In this document: in pieces, positions 9,359-18,172 of the stretch
Position numbering within the stretch: position 1 is the stretch's first letter
Layout: every line of letters begins with the position of its first letter
Assembly (NCBI GenBank): GCA_021821945.1
Contig: JAJZTF010000006.1
Location: 1 to 64,000 of the forward strand
From: Pseudomonadota bacterium
GTDB taxonomy: Bacteria; Pseudomonadota; Gammaproteobacteria; Burkholderiales; Gallionellaceae
Direction: 5' to 3'
Length of the DNA: 64,000 nt
Notes under the pieces: model-generated
The model's database searches: none
Told to the model about the DNA's origin: nothing
What the model saw: only the letters and a program-made list of their open reading frames with translations
Program-made: the position numbers and the translations under genes

Positions 9359-10348
9359 ATGAGCGAATTTCTTTCACAGGATGAAGTCGACTCCCTGCTC
9401 AAGGGAGTGACCGGCGAAACGGATGAGGTCGCAGAGCATCCGGAAACGGCCGAAGGAGAGGTTCGAGCATACAATCTTGCCTCCCAGGAACGCATCGTGC
9501 GCGGTCGCATGCCCACGATGGAAATCATCAACGAGCGTTTTGCCCGCCTGTTCCGCATCGGCCTTTTCAATTTCATCAGGCGGACTCCGGAAATCTCGGT
9601 AGGCCCCGTGCGCGTTCTGAAGTTTGGCGAATTCATACGCAACATCGCAGTTCCCACCAACCTGAACATCATCCAGGCCAGGCCGCTGCGCGGCAACGGC
9701 CTTTTCATCTTTGACCCCAACCTGGTTTTCCTGGTGGTGGACAACATGTTCGGTGGGGATGGCCGTTTCCACACCAGGGTGGAAGGACGGGAATTCACCC
9801 AGACCGAACAGCGTATCATCCGCAAACTTCTGGAAGTGGTATTCGAGTCCTTCACCAGATCCTGGGAGACCGTTCATCCCCTCGAGTTCGAATTCGTGCG
9901 CTCCGAAATGAACCCGCAGTTTGCCAACATAGGAACGCCCAACGAAGTCGTGATCGTCACGACCTTCGACATCGAACTCGGCGGAAACGGCGGATCCTTC
10001 CATGTCTGCATGCCGTATTCGATGATCGAGCCGATCAAGGACTTGCTGTTCAACAATGTCCAGGGCGAGCACATGGCGGTGGACAAGCGCTGGCTGCAGC
10101 TGCTTTCAAGCCAGGTGAAATCAGCCGAAATCGAACTGGCCGCAACGCTGGGACAAGCCAACATCACGCTCGAACAGGTATTGAAAATGCGGCTGGGAGA
10201 CGTGATCCCGCTGGAGGTGAACGACAACATCACCGCATCCGTCGATGGCATACCCGTCATGGAATGCAAATACGGCGTGTTCAACAATCAGTATGCGCTC
10301 AAGATTGTGAAGATGCTCACGAACAACGAAGGAGACGAAAATGTCTGA
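9359..10348 (+). CDS. fliM: Flagellar motor switch protein FliM
   Basis: 329 aa. The N-terminal CheY-P-binding peptide LSQDEVDSLLKG is at residues 5-16. The CheC-like middle domain contains the GGxG motif (VVDNMFGGDGRF, then VEGREFTQTEQRIIRKLLEV), and the C-terminal SpoA domain (LAATLGQANITLEQVLKMRLGD) pairs with FliN. FliM receives the chemotaxis signal from phosphorylated CheY and reverses the rotor. The ATG follows the fliL stop by 2 bp, and fliN begins 8 bp before its end. Which of the two CheY proteins in this window binds it cannot be read from the sequence. Confidence 0.97.
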   Translation: MSEFLSQDEVDSLLKGVTGETDEVAEHPETAEGEVRAYNLASQERIVRGRMPTMEIINERFARLFRIGLFNFIRRTPEISVGPVRVLKFGEFIRNIAVPTNLNIIQARPLRGNGLFIFDPNLVFLVVDNMFGGDGRFHTRVEGREFTQTEQRIIRKLLEVVFESFTRSWETVHPLEFEFVRSEMNPQFANIGTPNEVVIVTTFDIELGGNGGSFHVCMPYSMIEPIKDLLFNNVQGEHMAVDKRWLQLLSSQVKSAEIELAATLGQANITLEQVLKMRLGDVIPLEVNDNITASVDGIPVMECKYGVFNNQYALKIVKMLTNNEGDENV

Positions 10349-10784
10349 GGAAACCGCCATCACCGCCGACGACTGGGGAGCCGCCATGGCGGAACAAACA
10401 TCTGCCGAAGCCGCGACAAGCACCGACGACTGGGCTGCCGCCATGGCAGAGCAGGAGAAGTCGCCTGCAAGCAAACCGCTTGCATTCGAGAAATTCGGCG
10501 AAAGCAGTGCAGGCACGAGCACCAACGACCTGGACATGATACTGGACATTCCGGTGCAGCTGACCGTCGAGCTCGGCCGCACCAAGATGCCGATCAAGAA
10601 TCTGCTGCAGCTGGCGCAAGGCTCCGTGGTCGAACTTTCAGGAATGGCAGGCGAGCCGCTTGATGTGATGATCAATGGCTTCCTGATCGCCCAGGGGGAG
10701 GTCGTGGTGGTGAACGACAAGCTCGGGATACGCGTGACCGACATCATCACCCCTTCCGAGCGTCTGCGCCGCTTAAACCGCTGA
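10341..10784 (+). CDS. fliN: Flagellar motor switch protein FliN
   Basis: 147 aa. The C-terminal SpoA domain is clear (DIPVQLTVELGRTKMPIKNL, then GEVVVVNDKLGIRVTDII). The N-terminal extension contains a duplicated decapeptide, DDWGAAMAEQ then DDWAAAMAEQ, about 20 residues apart, both encoded by near-identical DNA (around 10370-10395 and 10427-10452). FliN makes the lower C-ring and docks FliH/FliI cargo as well as CheY. The duplicated acidic/aromatic motif could be a repeated binding peptide; that is inference. Confidence 0.95.
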   Translation: MSEETAITADDWGAAMAEQTSAEAATSTDDWAAAMAEQEKSPASKPLAFEKFGESSAGTSTNDLDMILDIPVQLTVELGRTKMPIKNLLQLAQGSVVELSGMAGEPLDVMINGFLIAQGEVVVVNDKLGIRVTDIITPSERLRRLNR

Positions 10785-10786
10785 AT

Positions 10787-11215
10787 ATGAAACATCTCTT
10801 CCTTATCCTGCTGCTGGCTGGCAAGACAGCCCATGCCGCCACCCGCCCCATGGAGATGCCCTCGGTGATAGGCGCAGGCGGCATGCTGAAGATGACTCTC
10901 AGCCTGCTGCTGGTGCTGGGCGCCATCCTTGCAACCGCCTGGTTTCTGAAACGCATGAATGTAGCGCAGCAGGGCCGGGGAAACATGCTCAAAATCCTGG
11001 GCAGCGTGGCCGTGGGACAGCGTGAACGCATCGTGCTCGTCGAAATCAAGGAAACCTGGCTGCTTGTGGGCGTGGGTCCCGGGCAGATCCGCACCCTGCA
11101 CACGATGCCAAGGGACGATACGGTTTCTTCGATGCCGGCATCTGACAATCAGTTCGACAAGGTGCTCTCGATGTTCAAGAGCCGTTCATCCGATGACAAG
11201 CAACATGCATCGTAG
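10787..11215 (+). CDS. fliO: Flagellar biosynthetic protein FliO
   Basis: 142 aa. A signal-like start ([17 protein letters not shown]) is followed by a membrane segment ([19 protein letters not shown], about 30-48) and a cytosolic FliO domain ([20 protein letters not shown], then [17 protein letters not shown]). FliO is a scaffold for assembling the FliP-FliR export gate. fliP begins 23 bp before the fliO stop. Confidence 0.92.
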   Translation: MKHLFLILLLAGKTAHAATRPMEMPSVIGAGGMLKMTLSLLLVLGAILATAWFLKRMNVAQQGRGNMLKILGSVAVGQRERIVLVEIKETWLLVGVGPGQIRTLHTMPRDDTVSSMPASDNQFDKVLSMFKSRSSDDKQHAS

Positions 11216-11948
11216 GCTGCTCGTCACCATCGCACTGCTTCTGATGAGCCATGGCGCATGGGCTGCCGAGGTCGCAATCCCGGCGATCACGAGCAAGGCC
11301 GCGGCCGGCGGCGGCCAGAGCTACAGCCTAAGCCTGCAGACGCTGCTGATACTCACATCGCTGAGTTTCCTGCCCGCTATCCTGCTGATGATGACCGCAT
11401 TCACCCGCATCATCATCGTGTTGAGCATGCTGCGCTCGGCACTTGGCACGCCGACCTCCCCGCCCAACCAGGTGCTGATCGGTCTGTCGCTTTTCCTGAC
11501 TTTTTTCGTGATGTCCCCGGTATTTGACAAGATATACACGGAGGCATATCTGCCCTATAGCGAAAACCGCATGGATTTCCAGCAGGCCGTGGAAAAGGGG
11601 GCCGCTCCGTTAAAGGCATTCATGCTGCGCCAGACCAGGCAGACCGATCTTGCGCTGTTCGTCAAGATTTCAAACAGCGCGCCGCTGCAAAGCGCGGCAG
11701 ACGTTCCCATGCGCCTTCTGGTTCCGGCCTATGTGACCAGCGAGCTGAAAACGGCCTTCCAGATCGGCTTCGTGGTCTACATCCCCTTCATGATCATCGA
11801 CATGGTGGTCGCCAGCATCCTGATGTCGATGGGCATGATGATGCTCTCGCCCGCCACCATCTCATTGCCTTTCAAGGTCATGCTGTTCGTGCTGGCGGAC
11901 GGCTGGAATCTGCTCATCGGCTCCCTTGCGCAAAGTTTCTATACCTGA
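11193..11948 (+). CDS. fliP: Flagellar export gate protein FliP
   Basis: 251 aa from ATG 11193, or 247 aa from ATG 11205 ([13 protein letters not shown]); the frame is open further upstream but that is shadow of fliO. A cleavable signal peptide ends at AWAAE. The conserved core [20 protein letters not shown], the [17 protein letters not shown] loop and the C-terminal [14 protein letters not shown] are all present. Five FliP with FliQ and FliR form the cone-shaped export gate in the MS ring. fliQ starts 1 bp after the stop. Confidence 0.96.
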   Translation: MTSNMHRRLLVTIALLLMSHGAWAAEVAIPAITSKAAAGGGQSYSLSLQTLLILTSLSFLPAILLMMTAFTRIIIVLSMLRSALGTPTSPPNQVLIGLSLFLTFFVMSPVFDKIYTEAYLPYSENRMDFQQAVEKGAAPLKAFMLRQTRQTDLALFVKISNSAPLQSAADVPMRLLVPAYVTSELKTAFQIGFVVYIPFMIIDMVVASILMSMGMMMLSPATISLPFKVMLFVLADGWNLLIGSLAQSFYT

Positions 11949-11949
11949 G

Positions 11950-12219
11950 ATGACGCCCGAATCCGTGATGACACTGGGCCAGCAGGCCATCGAACTCGTC
12001 CTGATGCTCGCAGGTCCCCTGCTGCTGAGCGCCCTGGTCATCGGCCTCGTGGTCAGCGTATTTCAGGCCGCCACCCAGATCAACGAACAGACCCTGTCCT
12101 TCATACCCAAGCTCGTCGGCATCTTTGCTGCCCTGATATTCTTCGGACCCTGGATGGTCGGCACGATGGTGGATTTCATCCAGAGGCTTTACGGCAACAT
12201 TCCCTGGCTTGCCGGGTGA
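11950..12219 (+). CDS. fliQ: Flagellar export gate protein FliQ
   Basis: 89 aa from ATG 11950 (MTPESVMTLGQQAIELV). Two membrane segments: LVLMLAGPLLLSALVIGLVV and the second around LVGIFAALIFFGPWMVG. The QAATQINEQTLSFIPK loop is the family signature. The frame is open upstream to 11926 but that overlaps fliP; 89 aa matches the family length exactly. It forms a helical hairpin that packs round FliP/FliR in the export gate. Confidence 0.95.
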   Translation: MTPESVMTLGQQAIELVLMLAGPLLLSALVIGLVVSVFQAATQINEQTLSFIPKLVGIFAALIFFGPWMVGTMVDFIQRLYGNIPWLAG

Positions 12220-12241
12220 TGGCCGAAACGGAGCAGGACTC

Positions 12242-13018
12242 ATGATCACCGTGACCAGCGCGCAGCTGGACGCCTGGCTTGCCGTCTTCCTTTACCCTCT
12301 CGTTCGGGTGCTCGCACTGATTGCAACCGCCCCCATTTTTGGCGATCAGCAAACGCCAGTGCGCGTCAAGATCGGGCTGTCCGTGCTGCTGGCGATCCTG
12401 CTCGGACCGACCCTCAATCCGATGCCATCCGTCCCCGTCGGATCGATACAGGGGCTGTTCATCATCATTCAGCAGGTCATCATAGGCAGCGCGATGGGCT
12501 TCACCGTGCGCCTGATCTTTTCAGCGGTGGAACTGGCAGGAGAACTCTCGGGCATGATCATGGGAATAGGTTTCGCGAGCTTCTACGATTTGAGGACCGC
12601 CGGCAACTCGGCCGTGATTTCCCAGTGGCTGGGGATCATCGCATCGCTCACCTTCCTGACCCTCAACGGGCACCTGATGATACTTGCGCTGATTGCCGAC
12701 AGCTTCCATACCTTGCCAATCGGGCAGATGATGCCCGTGCAGGGCTTTTATACACTGGCGCACTGGGGTGCAAACATCTTCATTTACGGATTGCAGATAT
12801 CGCTACCCTTGCTTGCCGCACTGCTGATCACGAATATGGCGATGGGCATACTGACCCGTGCAGCTCAGCAGCTCAACCTCTTCGCGATCGGATTTCCGAT
12901 CACCCTGATGATAGGATTCCTGATCCTGAGCATCTCGCTGCCCTACCTCGCGGCCATCATGGACAGGATGACGTCGGATGCGATTGCCACCTCGCTCAGC
13001 CTGACCAGGCTTCCTTGA
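12242..13018 (+). CDS. fliR: Flagellar export gate protein FliR
   Basis: 258 aa from ATG 12242, which gives the usual FliR start (AWLAVFLYPLVRVLALIATA). There are several membrane segments. The motif GEISG-like ELAGELSGMIMGIGFASFYD and NMAMGILTRAAQQLNLFAIGFP are diagnostic. FliR completes the FliP5Q4R1 export gate and contacts FlhB. It is the last gene of the fliF operon: the stop is one base before the convergent minE stop, leaving no room for an intergenic terminator. Confidence 0.96.
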   Translation: MITVTSAQLDAWLAVFLYPLVRVLALIATAPIFGDQQTPVRVKIGLSVLLAILLGPTLNPMPSVPVGSIQGLFIIIQQVIIGSAMGFTVRLIFSAVELAGELSGMIMGIGFASFYDLRTAGNSAVISQWLGIIASLTFLTLNGHLMILALIADSFHTLPIGQMMPVQGFYTLAHWGANIFIYGLQISLPLLAALLITNMAMGILTRAAQQLNLFAIGFPITLMIGFLILSISLPYLAAIMDRMTSDAIATSLSLTRLP

Positions 13019-13019
13019 A

Positions 13020-13298
13020 TCAGGGCTTGCGGTTTTCCGGAAGCGTGACATTCAGCTCGAGCACGTCGTACTGGTCGTGCTTGCCGAGCTGGACCTTGAA
13101 TGCATCGCGATCCACATGAATGTACTTGGCGATCACCGCCATCAGCTCCTCCTGAAGGGCAGGCAGGTAATCGGGGGCCGACGTGCCCCTGCCCGCACGC
13201 TCGTGAGCGAGTATGATCTGCAGGCGCTCCTTGGCGACGGCCGCAGATTTTTTCTCGCCCCCCTTGAGGTAATCGATCAGGCCGGCAAACATCGACAT
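13020..13298 (-). CDS. minE: Cell division topological specificity factor MinE
   Basis: 92 aa. The N-terminal amphipathic and MinD-binding part ([20 protein letters not shown], then [13 protein letters not shown]) and the C-terminal dimerisation domain ([20 protein letters not shown]) match MinE. It stimulates MinD ATPase so that MinCD oscillates or forms a gradient away from midcell. It starts 1 bp after minD stops. Confidence 0.95.
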   Translation of the reverse strand: MSMFAGLIDYLKGGEKKSAAVAKERLQIILAHERAGRGTSAPDYLPALQEELMAVIAKYIHVDRDAFKVQLGKHDQYDVLELNVTLPENRKP

Positions 13299-13299
13299 C

Positions 13300-14109
13300 T
13301 CAGACTCCCCCCAGCAGGCGCTTGAAGAACCCCGCCTTTTCAGTCAGGAAGCGCATTTGCACTTCCTCACCCATGAAGCGCTTCACCGCATCCTTGTAGG
13401 CTTCGGCCACATCGCTCTTCTCGAGATGTATCGCGGGATTTCCCGCATTGGATGCCTGAAGCACGGCCTCGGATTCCGGGATCACGCCCAGCAGCGGGAT
13501 GCGCAGGATTTCCTGTATGTCGGTGACCGACAGCATCTCCCCTGCATTCACGCGCTTGGGATCGTAGCGGGTGACCAGAAGATGCTCCTTGACGGGCTCC
13601 TGCCCCTCGACTGCGCGCTTCGATTTTGCTGCCAGTATCCCGAGGATGCGGTCTGAGTCGCGAACGGAGGAAACCTCCGGGTTGGTGACCACAAGCGCCT
13701 CGTCTGCGTAATACATCGCGGTGAATGCGCCCGCCTCTATGCCGGCCGGGGAGTCGCAGACGATGAAATCGAAGCTCTCCTTCAGTTCGTCGAGTATGCG
13801 CCCCACCCCTTCGAGGTTCAACGCGTCCTTGTCCCGGGTCTGGGATGCCGGCAGGATGTAGAGATTGTCGCAGTTCTTGTCCTTGATCAGCGCCTGCTTC
13901 AGCGAGACCTCGCCATTGATGACATTGATGAGGTCGTACACCACGCGCCGCTCGCATCCCATGATGAGATCGAGATTGCGCAGGCCCACGTCAAAATCGA
14001 TCACCGCGGTCCTGTTGCCGCGCAGCGCAAGGCCACTCGAAAAACTGGCGCTGGTCGTGGTTTTCCCCACCCCGCCCTTGCCCGAAGTCACAACGATCAC
14101 TTTAGCCAC
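13300..14109 (-). CDS. minD: Septum site-determining ATPase MinD
   Basis: 269 aa. The deviant Walker A is [14 protein letters not shown], Walker A' is [19 protein letters not shown] and the switch region is [14 protein letters not shown]. The C-terminus ([18 protein letters not shown]) is an amphipathic membrane-targeting helix. MinD recruits MinC to the membrane and is cleared by MinE. Its intact P-loop is a useful contrast to the altered P-loop of the related FlhG at 33551-34450. Confidence 0.97.
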   Translation of the reverse strand: MAKVIVVTSGKGGVGKTTTSASFSSGLALRGNRTAVIDFDVGLRNLDLIMGCERRVVYDLINVINGEVSLKQALIKDKNCDNLYILPASQTRDKDALNLEGVGRILDELKESFDFIVCDSPAGIEAGAFTAMYYADEALVVTNPEVSSVRDSDRILGILAAKSKRAVEGQEPVKEHLLVTRYDPKRVNAGEMLSVTDIQEILRIPLLGVIPESEAVLQASNAGNPAIHLEKSDVAEAYKDAVKRFMGEEVQMRFLTEKAGFFKRLLGGV

Positions 14110-14179
14110 GTTTCATTTCCCGAAGAATTGACGATAAGGGCGCATTTTAACCGCAAAGCGCGGATACAAAAAATTTCTC

Positions 14180-14899
14180 TCACTTGTGCATGGGCTCTAT
14201 CAGCAGGCGAGAACCTTCAAGGCGAACCTGCGCGGGCTTCGCCCTTACATTTTCCGGCATTTCGTCTTCCAGCACCTTGAAGCAGCCGGCAATCGACAGG
14301 AGCTCAGCCTCCATGCCCTGCATGAAGATGCGGGCGGATTCGTTTCCCCTCGCACCCGCGATCGCGCGACCGCGCATCGGGGCATAGACATGGATGTCTC
14401 CGTCGGCAATCAGCTCAGCCCCTGCATTGACGATGGCCAGCACGACCAGATTCGCCCCTTCCGCATAGATGCGCTGCCCCGTGCGCACCGGCTTGTCCAC
14501 GACCTGGGTCGGAAGCATAAGCGGCGCACGGATTTCGGGTTCCTGCTGCTCAATCTGCCTTTGCACCGGTTCGGCTTTCGCAGTCGGCGCGGGAAACTGC
14601 ACGAGCCCGGCCGCAGCCGCCGCATCTCTTTGCGCATCGGAGCCGCCGACGATGCCGGCTGCGCACATGCGATGTTCAAGCATGAAGGACTTCAATGCGG
14701 GGAAATCGGGTATGGCATCGAGGCCGGAAATGGCCGAGAGCTCGAGCACGATGGGCGTGTTGGCAAAAAAGTCGGGGGTCTTCTCCAGCCTCGACGCCAA
14801 CTCCTTCTGCAGCTGAGGGATGTCTGGGGTGAGCAGGTGGAGCTTCAGAACCGGAAGGTTTCCGGTTTTGATCTTGAATGCGGGTTCTTCTGTCTTCAT
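14180..14899 (-). CDS. minC: Septum site-determining protein MinC
   Basis: 239 aa. The N-terminal FtsZ-inhibiting domain (PVLKLHLLTPDIPQLQKELA, then IVLELSAISGLDAI) is joined by a Pro/Glu/Gln linker (about 107-130) to the C-terminal beta-helix domain (TGQRIYAEGANLVVLAIVNA, then IHVYAPMRGRAIAGARG). With MinD it blocks Z-ring assembly at the poles. minCDE reads leftward, between the rightward fliF operon and the leftward flgL gene. 70 bp separate minC from minD. Confidence 0.95.
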   Translation of the reverse strand: MKTEEPAFKIKTGNLPVLKLHLLTPDIPQLQKELASRLEKTPDFFANTPIVLELSAISGLDAIPDFPALKSFMLEHRMCAAGIVGGSDAQRDAAAAAGLVQFPAPTAKAEPVQRQIEQQEPEIRAPLMLPTQVVDKPVRTGQRIYAEGANLVVLAIVNAGAELIADGDIHVYAPMRGRAIAGARGNESARIFMQGMEAELLSIAGCFKVLEDEMPENVRAKPAQVRLEGSRLLIEPMHK

Positions 14900-14988
14900 G
14901 TCGTCCTGAATGGGCTGCCCAAGCGGCCCGAAGTTTAACCCGCGGAAAGGGAGAGCCGCAACGCCTGATTGATCAGGATCTGCTGCTA

Positions 14989-16188
14989 TTAGATATAGGT
15001 GAACATCGACAGCGTTGCCACCTGGGCATAGGATTTCTGCGCAGCCTGCAAGGCAAGTTGCTGCTGGTTCAATGCCGTGATCGTCGAGGTGTAATTTGTG
15101 TCCTGAAGGGAGGAAATATTCTGTTTCAGCTGCACATCCGTGCTCGTGCTCGCCGTCTGCAGCATGGACAACTCATTCAAACGCAAGCCCTGGGATGCCT
15201 CCACGCTGGAGAAATGGTTGAGGGCATTGTCTATGTTTTGCAAACCGTTCCCGGATATCGCATTGGTTGCCGTAGTGGCATTTCCGGACTGCAGCGCCGT
15301 GATGATGTTTGAGATGCTCTGAAACACGCTCTGGTTCGTGCTGGGTGCAACGGTGAATGTGTCGCCGTTGGCTGGCGCCCCAGTGATGCTCACCTGCATG
15401 CCCGCAAAGGAAATGGCCTGACCGCTGGTATAAGGCTGATTGCTTGCCACAGCTGTATTTGTCGTGGTATCGGTCACCGTGTAGGTCGTTGTGCCGCCTG
15501 AAACGGCAAAGGAAATGCTGTAGCTGTCCCCTGTCAAGTTGGCCGGGTTGATCACGGATCCCACATCGATCGTGCCTGCGCCGGTATTTGCAGTTGCAGC
15601 GCTGGTCGCGAAAGAGCCGTTGCCGTTTTTGATGTTCATGAACACGCTCGCGCCGTTGTCGCTCACCGCTATCTGCCTCGTGCTGCTGACCTGCACCAGT
15701 TGCTGACCAGTATCTCCGCTGTACACCACGGTTCCGTTCGCATTGACTGAAAATGGCGCGGAGCCGGAGCGGAATCCGCCAAACAGATAATTGCCTGCCC
15801 CATCCGTGCTATTGGCCAGGCCCATCAGCTGCTGCAGCTGTCCTTTCAATGTGCTCGCCATCGTCGCCAATGTGCCGGGACTGGTGGCACTTCCTTCGAC
15901 TGTAAGCACGTTGCTTCTGATCGACTGCAGCAGATTGGTCGCGCTCATCATGGTGTTGCCTGCAATGGACAGCGTATTGGTCGCTGACGTGATATTGGCG
16001 GCCTGCTGATTGGTGATGGCATCCGTCTGCTTCAGGAGCATCGCCTGGGTGTATGCCACCGGGTCGGAAGCCGCATTCAGAAGCTGTATGCCGCTTGCCG
16101 CCTGCTCCTGCGTCTGGGTCAGCTGTGCCTGTAGCTGATTCATCATGTCCACGTTGTAATTGAACATGCTATTTGAACTGATGCGCAT
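14989..16188 (-). CDS. flgL: Flagellar hook-filament junction protein FlgL (HAP3)
   Basis: 399 aa, against about 300-320 in enterobacteria. The flagellin-like N-terminus (MRISSNSMFNYNVDMMNQLQ, then EQAASGIQLLNAASDPVAY) and C-terminus (NISSLQDTNYTSTITALNQQQLALQAA) pack in the D0/D1 core. The extra length is a variable domain; residues about 201-281 resemble a module in FlgK next door. FlgL joins the hook cap proteins to the filament. It lies 7 bp after flgK and shares its sigma-28 promoter. Confidence 0.94.
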   Translation of the reverse strand: MRISSNSMFNYNVDMMNQLQAQLTQTQEQAASGIQLLNAASDPVAYTQAMLLKQTDAITNQQAANITSATNTLSIAGNTMMSATNLLQSIRSNVLTVEGSATSPGTLATMASTLKGQLQQLMGLANSTDGAGNYLFGGFRSGSAPFSVNANGTVVYSGDTGQQLVQVSSTRQIAVSDNGASVFMNIKNGNGSFATSAATANTGAGTIDVGSVINPANLTGDSYSISFAVSGGTTTYTVTDTTTNTAVASNQPYTSGQAISFAGMQVSITGAPANGDTFTVAPSTNQSVFQSISNIITALQSGNATTATNAISGNGLQNIDNALNHFSSVEASQGLRLNELSMLQTASTSTDVQLKQNISSLQDTNYTSTITALNQQQLALQAAQKSYAQVATLSMFTYI

Positions 16189-16195
16189 TTTTCAC

Positions 16196-18106
16196 CTACC
16201 TTAATGTCAGCAAGGCATCAAACATCGTGTTGGCAATCTGCATCGCCTTGGCCGATGCCTGATATGCACGCTGATACTGCAACAAGTTTGCCGCCTCTTC
16301 GTCGAGATTCACGCCGGATACAGACTGCTGTGCCGCGAGCGCCTGGGTCACCATGGTGTTTTGCGCCTGACTCGTGACAGTCAGGCTGTTCGTCTTTGAG
16401 CCGACCGAAGAGACGAGCTGGGCATATTGCCCTTCCAGCGTGGTCGTGTTGTTTGCCATGATGTTCTGGGTTTGCAGACTGGCCATCAACAGGGCATTGC
16501 GATTGTCCCCTGTTGCGCCGACGTTTGAAGAAACGGTAAAGACATCCCCTTTCGCCGGCGCCCCGGAAATCTGCGTCGTCCAGCCGTTGTATGTAATGTT
16601 CTGCCCTGGCGTATAGGTCTGGTTGCTCGCCAAAGTGGTACCCGTCGTAGTGTCGGTTACGTTATAAGTGGTCGCCCCTGTGAACTGGATGGTAACCGTG
16701 TCCTGCAGATTGGCATTGAGCGGCAGTGGCGTGTTCACCGTTCCGGGCGTAATCGTCCCCGTTCCGGTATTGGAAGAAGAGGCGCTGGCCAGAATGGGCG
16801 CGGCGGCGGCAAGCTTGGTGGGATCATTCGTCAGCAAGGAGATCGCGCTCGCCGCATTCGCCGTCGGTTGAATCAGAAAGCTGTCTCCGGCATTTATATT
16901 GCCCGAAAGCGTGATCGTCACGCCATCGACAGTCGTGCCGACAGCCAGTTGGGCAGCGGTCAGCTGCGTCACCGTGTTATCCGACAAACGCGTGAGCGTG
17001 TAATTGGTTCCGTCGTATTTCAGCTGGTAGTTGCTGCCTGTCATCGCGGATACGTTGGTGTTCACGGCGGTCAGCGAGCCGCTTCCCGTGTTCGCGGCAT
17101 TCGCGCTCACCGCGGCGGGCGCTTCATTGAGCAGCTTCCCGCCCAGAGCGCCATTGAGATCCAGCCCCATCTGGTTCTGCTGATTGATGCTGTTTGCAAA
17201 CCCCAGCGCGACCAGACCCAGCTGATTGCGTGCTGACTGCAGATCGTTGCTCTGGAAGGCAAGATATGCGCCCAGGCTCCCGCCCTGCAGGGAGCCCTGC
17301 TGTATCGGCATCGTCTTGCCGTTATTGAGATAAGAGACATTCACGTATCCCGGGTTGCTGGGATCTTGCGTCACCTGCAGGGACATCGCCTGATTGCCTA
17401 TCACCAGCGCCTGCCCGCTGCCGACAAACACGCTCACCGTGCCATCTGGCTGCTGCTGGGTCGTCACCCCGATCTGCTGATTTAGCTTGCTGATCAGCTG
17501 ATCCCGCTGGTCCAGAAGTGCATTGGGCTGCTGGCCATTGTTGCTGGCGGTCGCTGCTGCAATGCTGCTGTTCAGCGCCGCGATCTGGGTCGCATAGGTA
17601 TTGATCTGCTGGACGCTGCCGCCGATCTGCTGGGACAATCCGGAAGCGATACTGGAGAGCGTCTGGCTTGCAGACTGGAAGCTGTCCACCACTGACTGCG
17701 CATTGCCCAGCACGGTCTGGCGCGCGGGTATGCTGGCCGGATTGTTCGCCATTGAATTCGCAGCGGAAAAGAAATTCTGCAGCGTCGTCGAAACGCCCGA
17801 GCTGGTGCTGGATACCAGATTGTTGATCTGTGTCATCGATGACAGATAGGTATTCTGGTAGCTGGCCTGATTTTGCTGCTGCAGCAGCTGGGTGGTCAGA
17901 AACTGGTCGTACATCCGCTTGACGCCAACGACATTAACGCCCTGCCCGACCGTGTCAGCGCCTGCCGAGACAGGGCTCAACGTGACCTGCTCGCGTGTAT
18001 ACCCGGGGGTATTGGCATTGGCGATGTTGTTCTGAGTCGTGTTCAACTCATACATCGCCGCATTCAAGCCGCTTAATGATGCTGCAAATATGTTGTTGCT
18101 TCCCAT
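16196..18106 (-). CDS. flgK: Flagellar hook-associated protein FlgK (HAP1)
   Basis: 636 aa. The N-terminus has the rod/hook signature LNTTQNNIANANTPGYTREQ (residues 21-40) and the C-terminus ends SGVNLDEEAANLLQYQRAY, as in all FlgK. The centre is expanded: about 338-415 and 445-530 look like two Thr/Gly-rich beta modules, the second closely similar to one in FlgL. FlgK is the first hook-filament junction protein added after the export switch. A sigma-28 promoter lies at 18140-18166, so flgKL is a late transcription unit distinct from flgBCDEFGHIJ. Confidence 0.96.
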   Translation of the reverse strand: MGSNNIFAASLSGLNAAMYELNTTQNNIANANTPGYTREQVTLSPVSAGADTVGQGVNVVGVKRMYDQFLTTQLLQQQNQASYQNTYLSSMTQINNLVSSTSSGVSTTLQNFFSAANSMANNPASIPARQTVLGNAQSVVDSFQSASQTLSSIASGLSQQIGGSVQQINTYATQIAALNSSIAAATASNNGQQPNALLDQRDQLISKLNQQIGVTTQQQPDGTVSVFVGSGQALVIGNQAMSLQVTQDPSNPGYVNVSYLNNGKTMPIQQGSLQGGSLGAYLAFQSNDLQSARNQLGLVALGFANSINQQNQMGLDLNGALGGKLLNEAPAAVSANAANTGSGSLTAVNTNVSAMTGSNYQLKYDGTNYTLTRLSDNTVTQLTAAQLAVGTTVDGVTITLSGNINAGDSFLIQPTANAASAISLLTNDPTKLAAAAPILASASSSNTGTGTITPGTVNTPLPLNANLQDTVTIQFTGATTYNVTDTTTGTTLASNQTYTPGQNITYNGWTTQISGAPAKGDVFTVSSNVGATGDNRNALLMASLQTQNIMANNTTTLEGQYAQLVSSVGSKTNSLTVTSQAQNTMVTQALAAQQSVSGVNLDEEAANLLQYQRAYQASAKAMQIANTMFDALLTLR

Positions 18107-18139
18107 GACGCGCCCTTCCGCAGCCGAACTACGATCTGA

Positions 18140-18166
18140 TTATCGGCATTCTCTGAAAATTCTTTA
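18140..18166 (-). promoter_or_regulatory. Sigma-28 (FliA) promoter of flgKL
   Basis: Read on the minus strand, TAAAGAAT (18166-18159), 11 bases and GCCGATAA (18147-18140) give an exact -10 box and a good -35 box for FliA. Transcription would begin about 18133, some 27 bases before the flgK ATG. This places flgK and flgL under FlgM/FliA control. Confidence 0.85.
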
Positions 18167-18172
18167 GGAAGA

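Noticed and set aside
13016..13022. A terminator between fliR and minE
   Set aside because: The convergent stop codons are one base apart and I see no hairpin with a T-run just inside either gene end.
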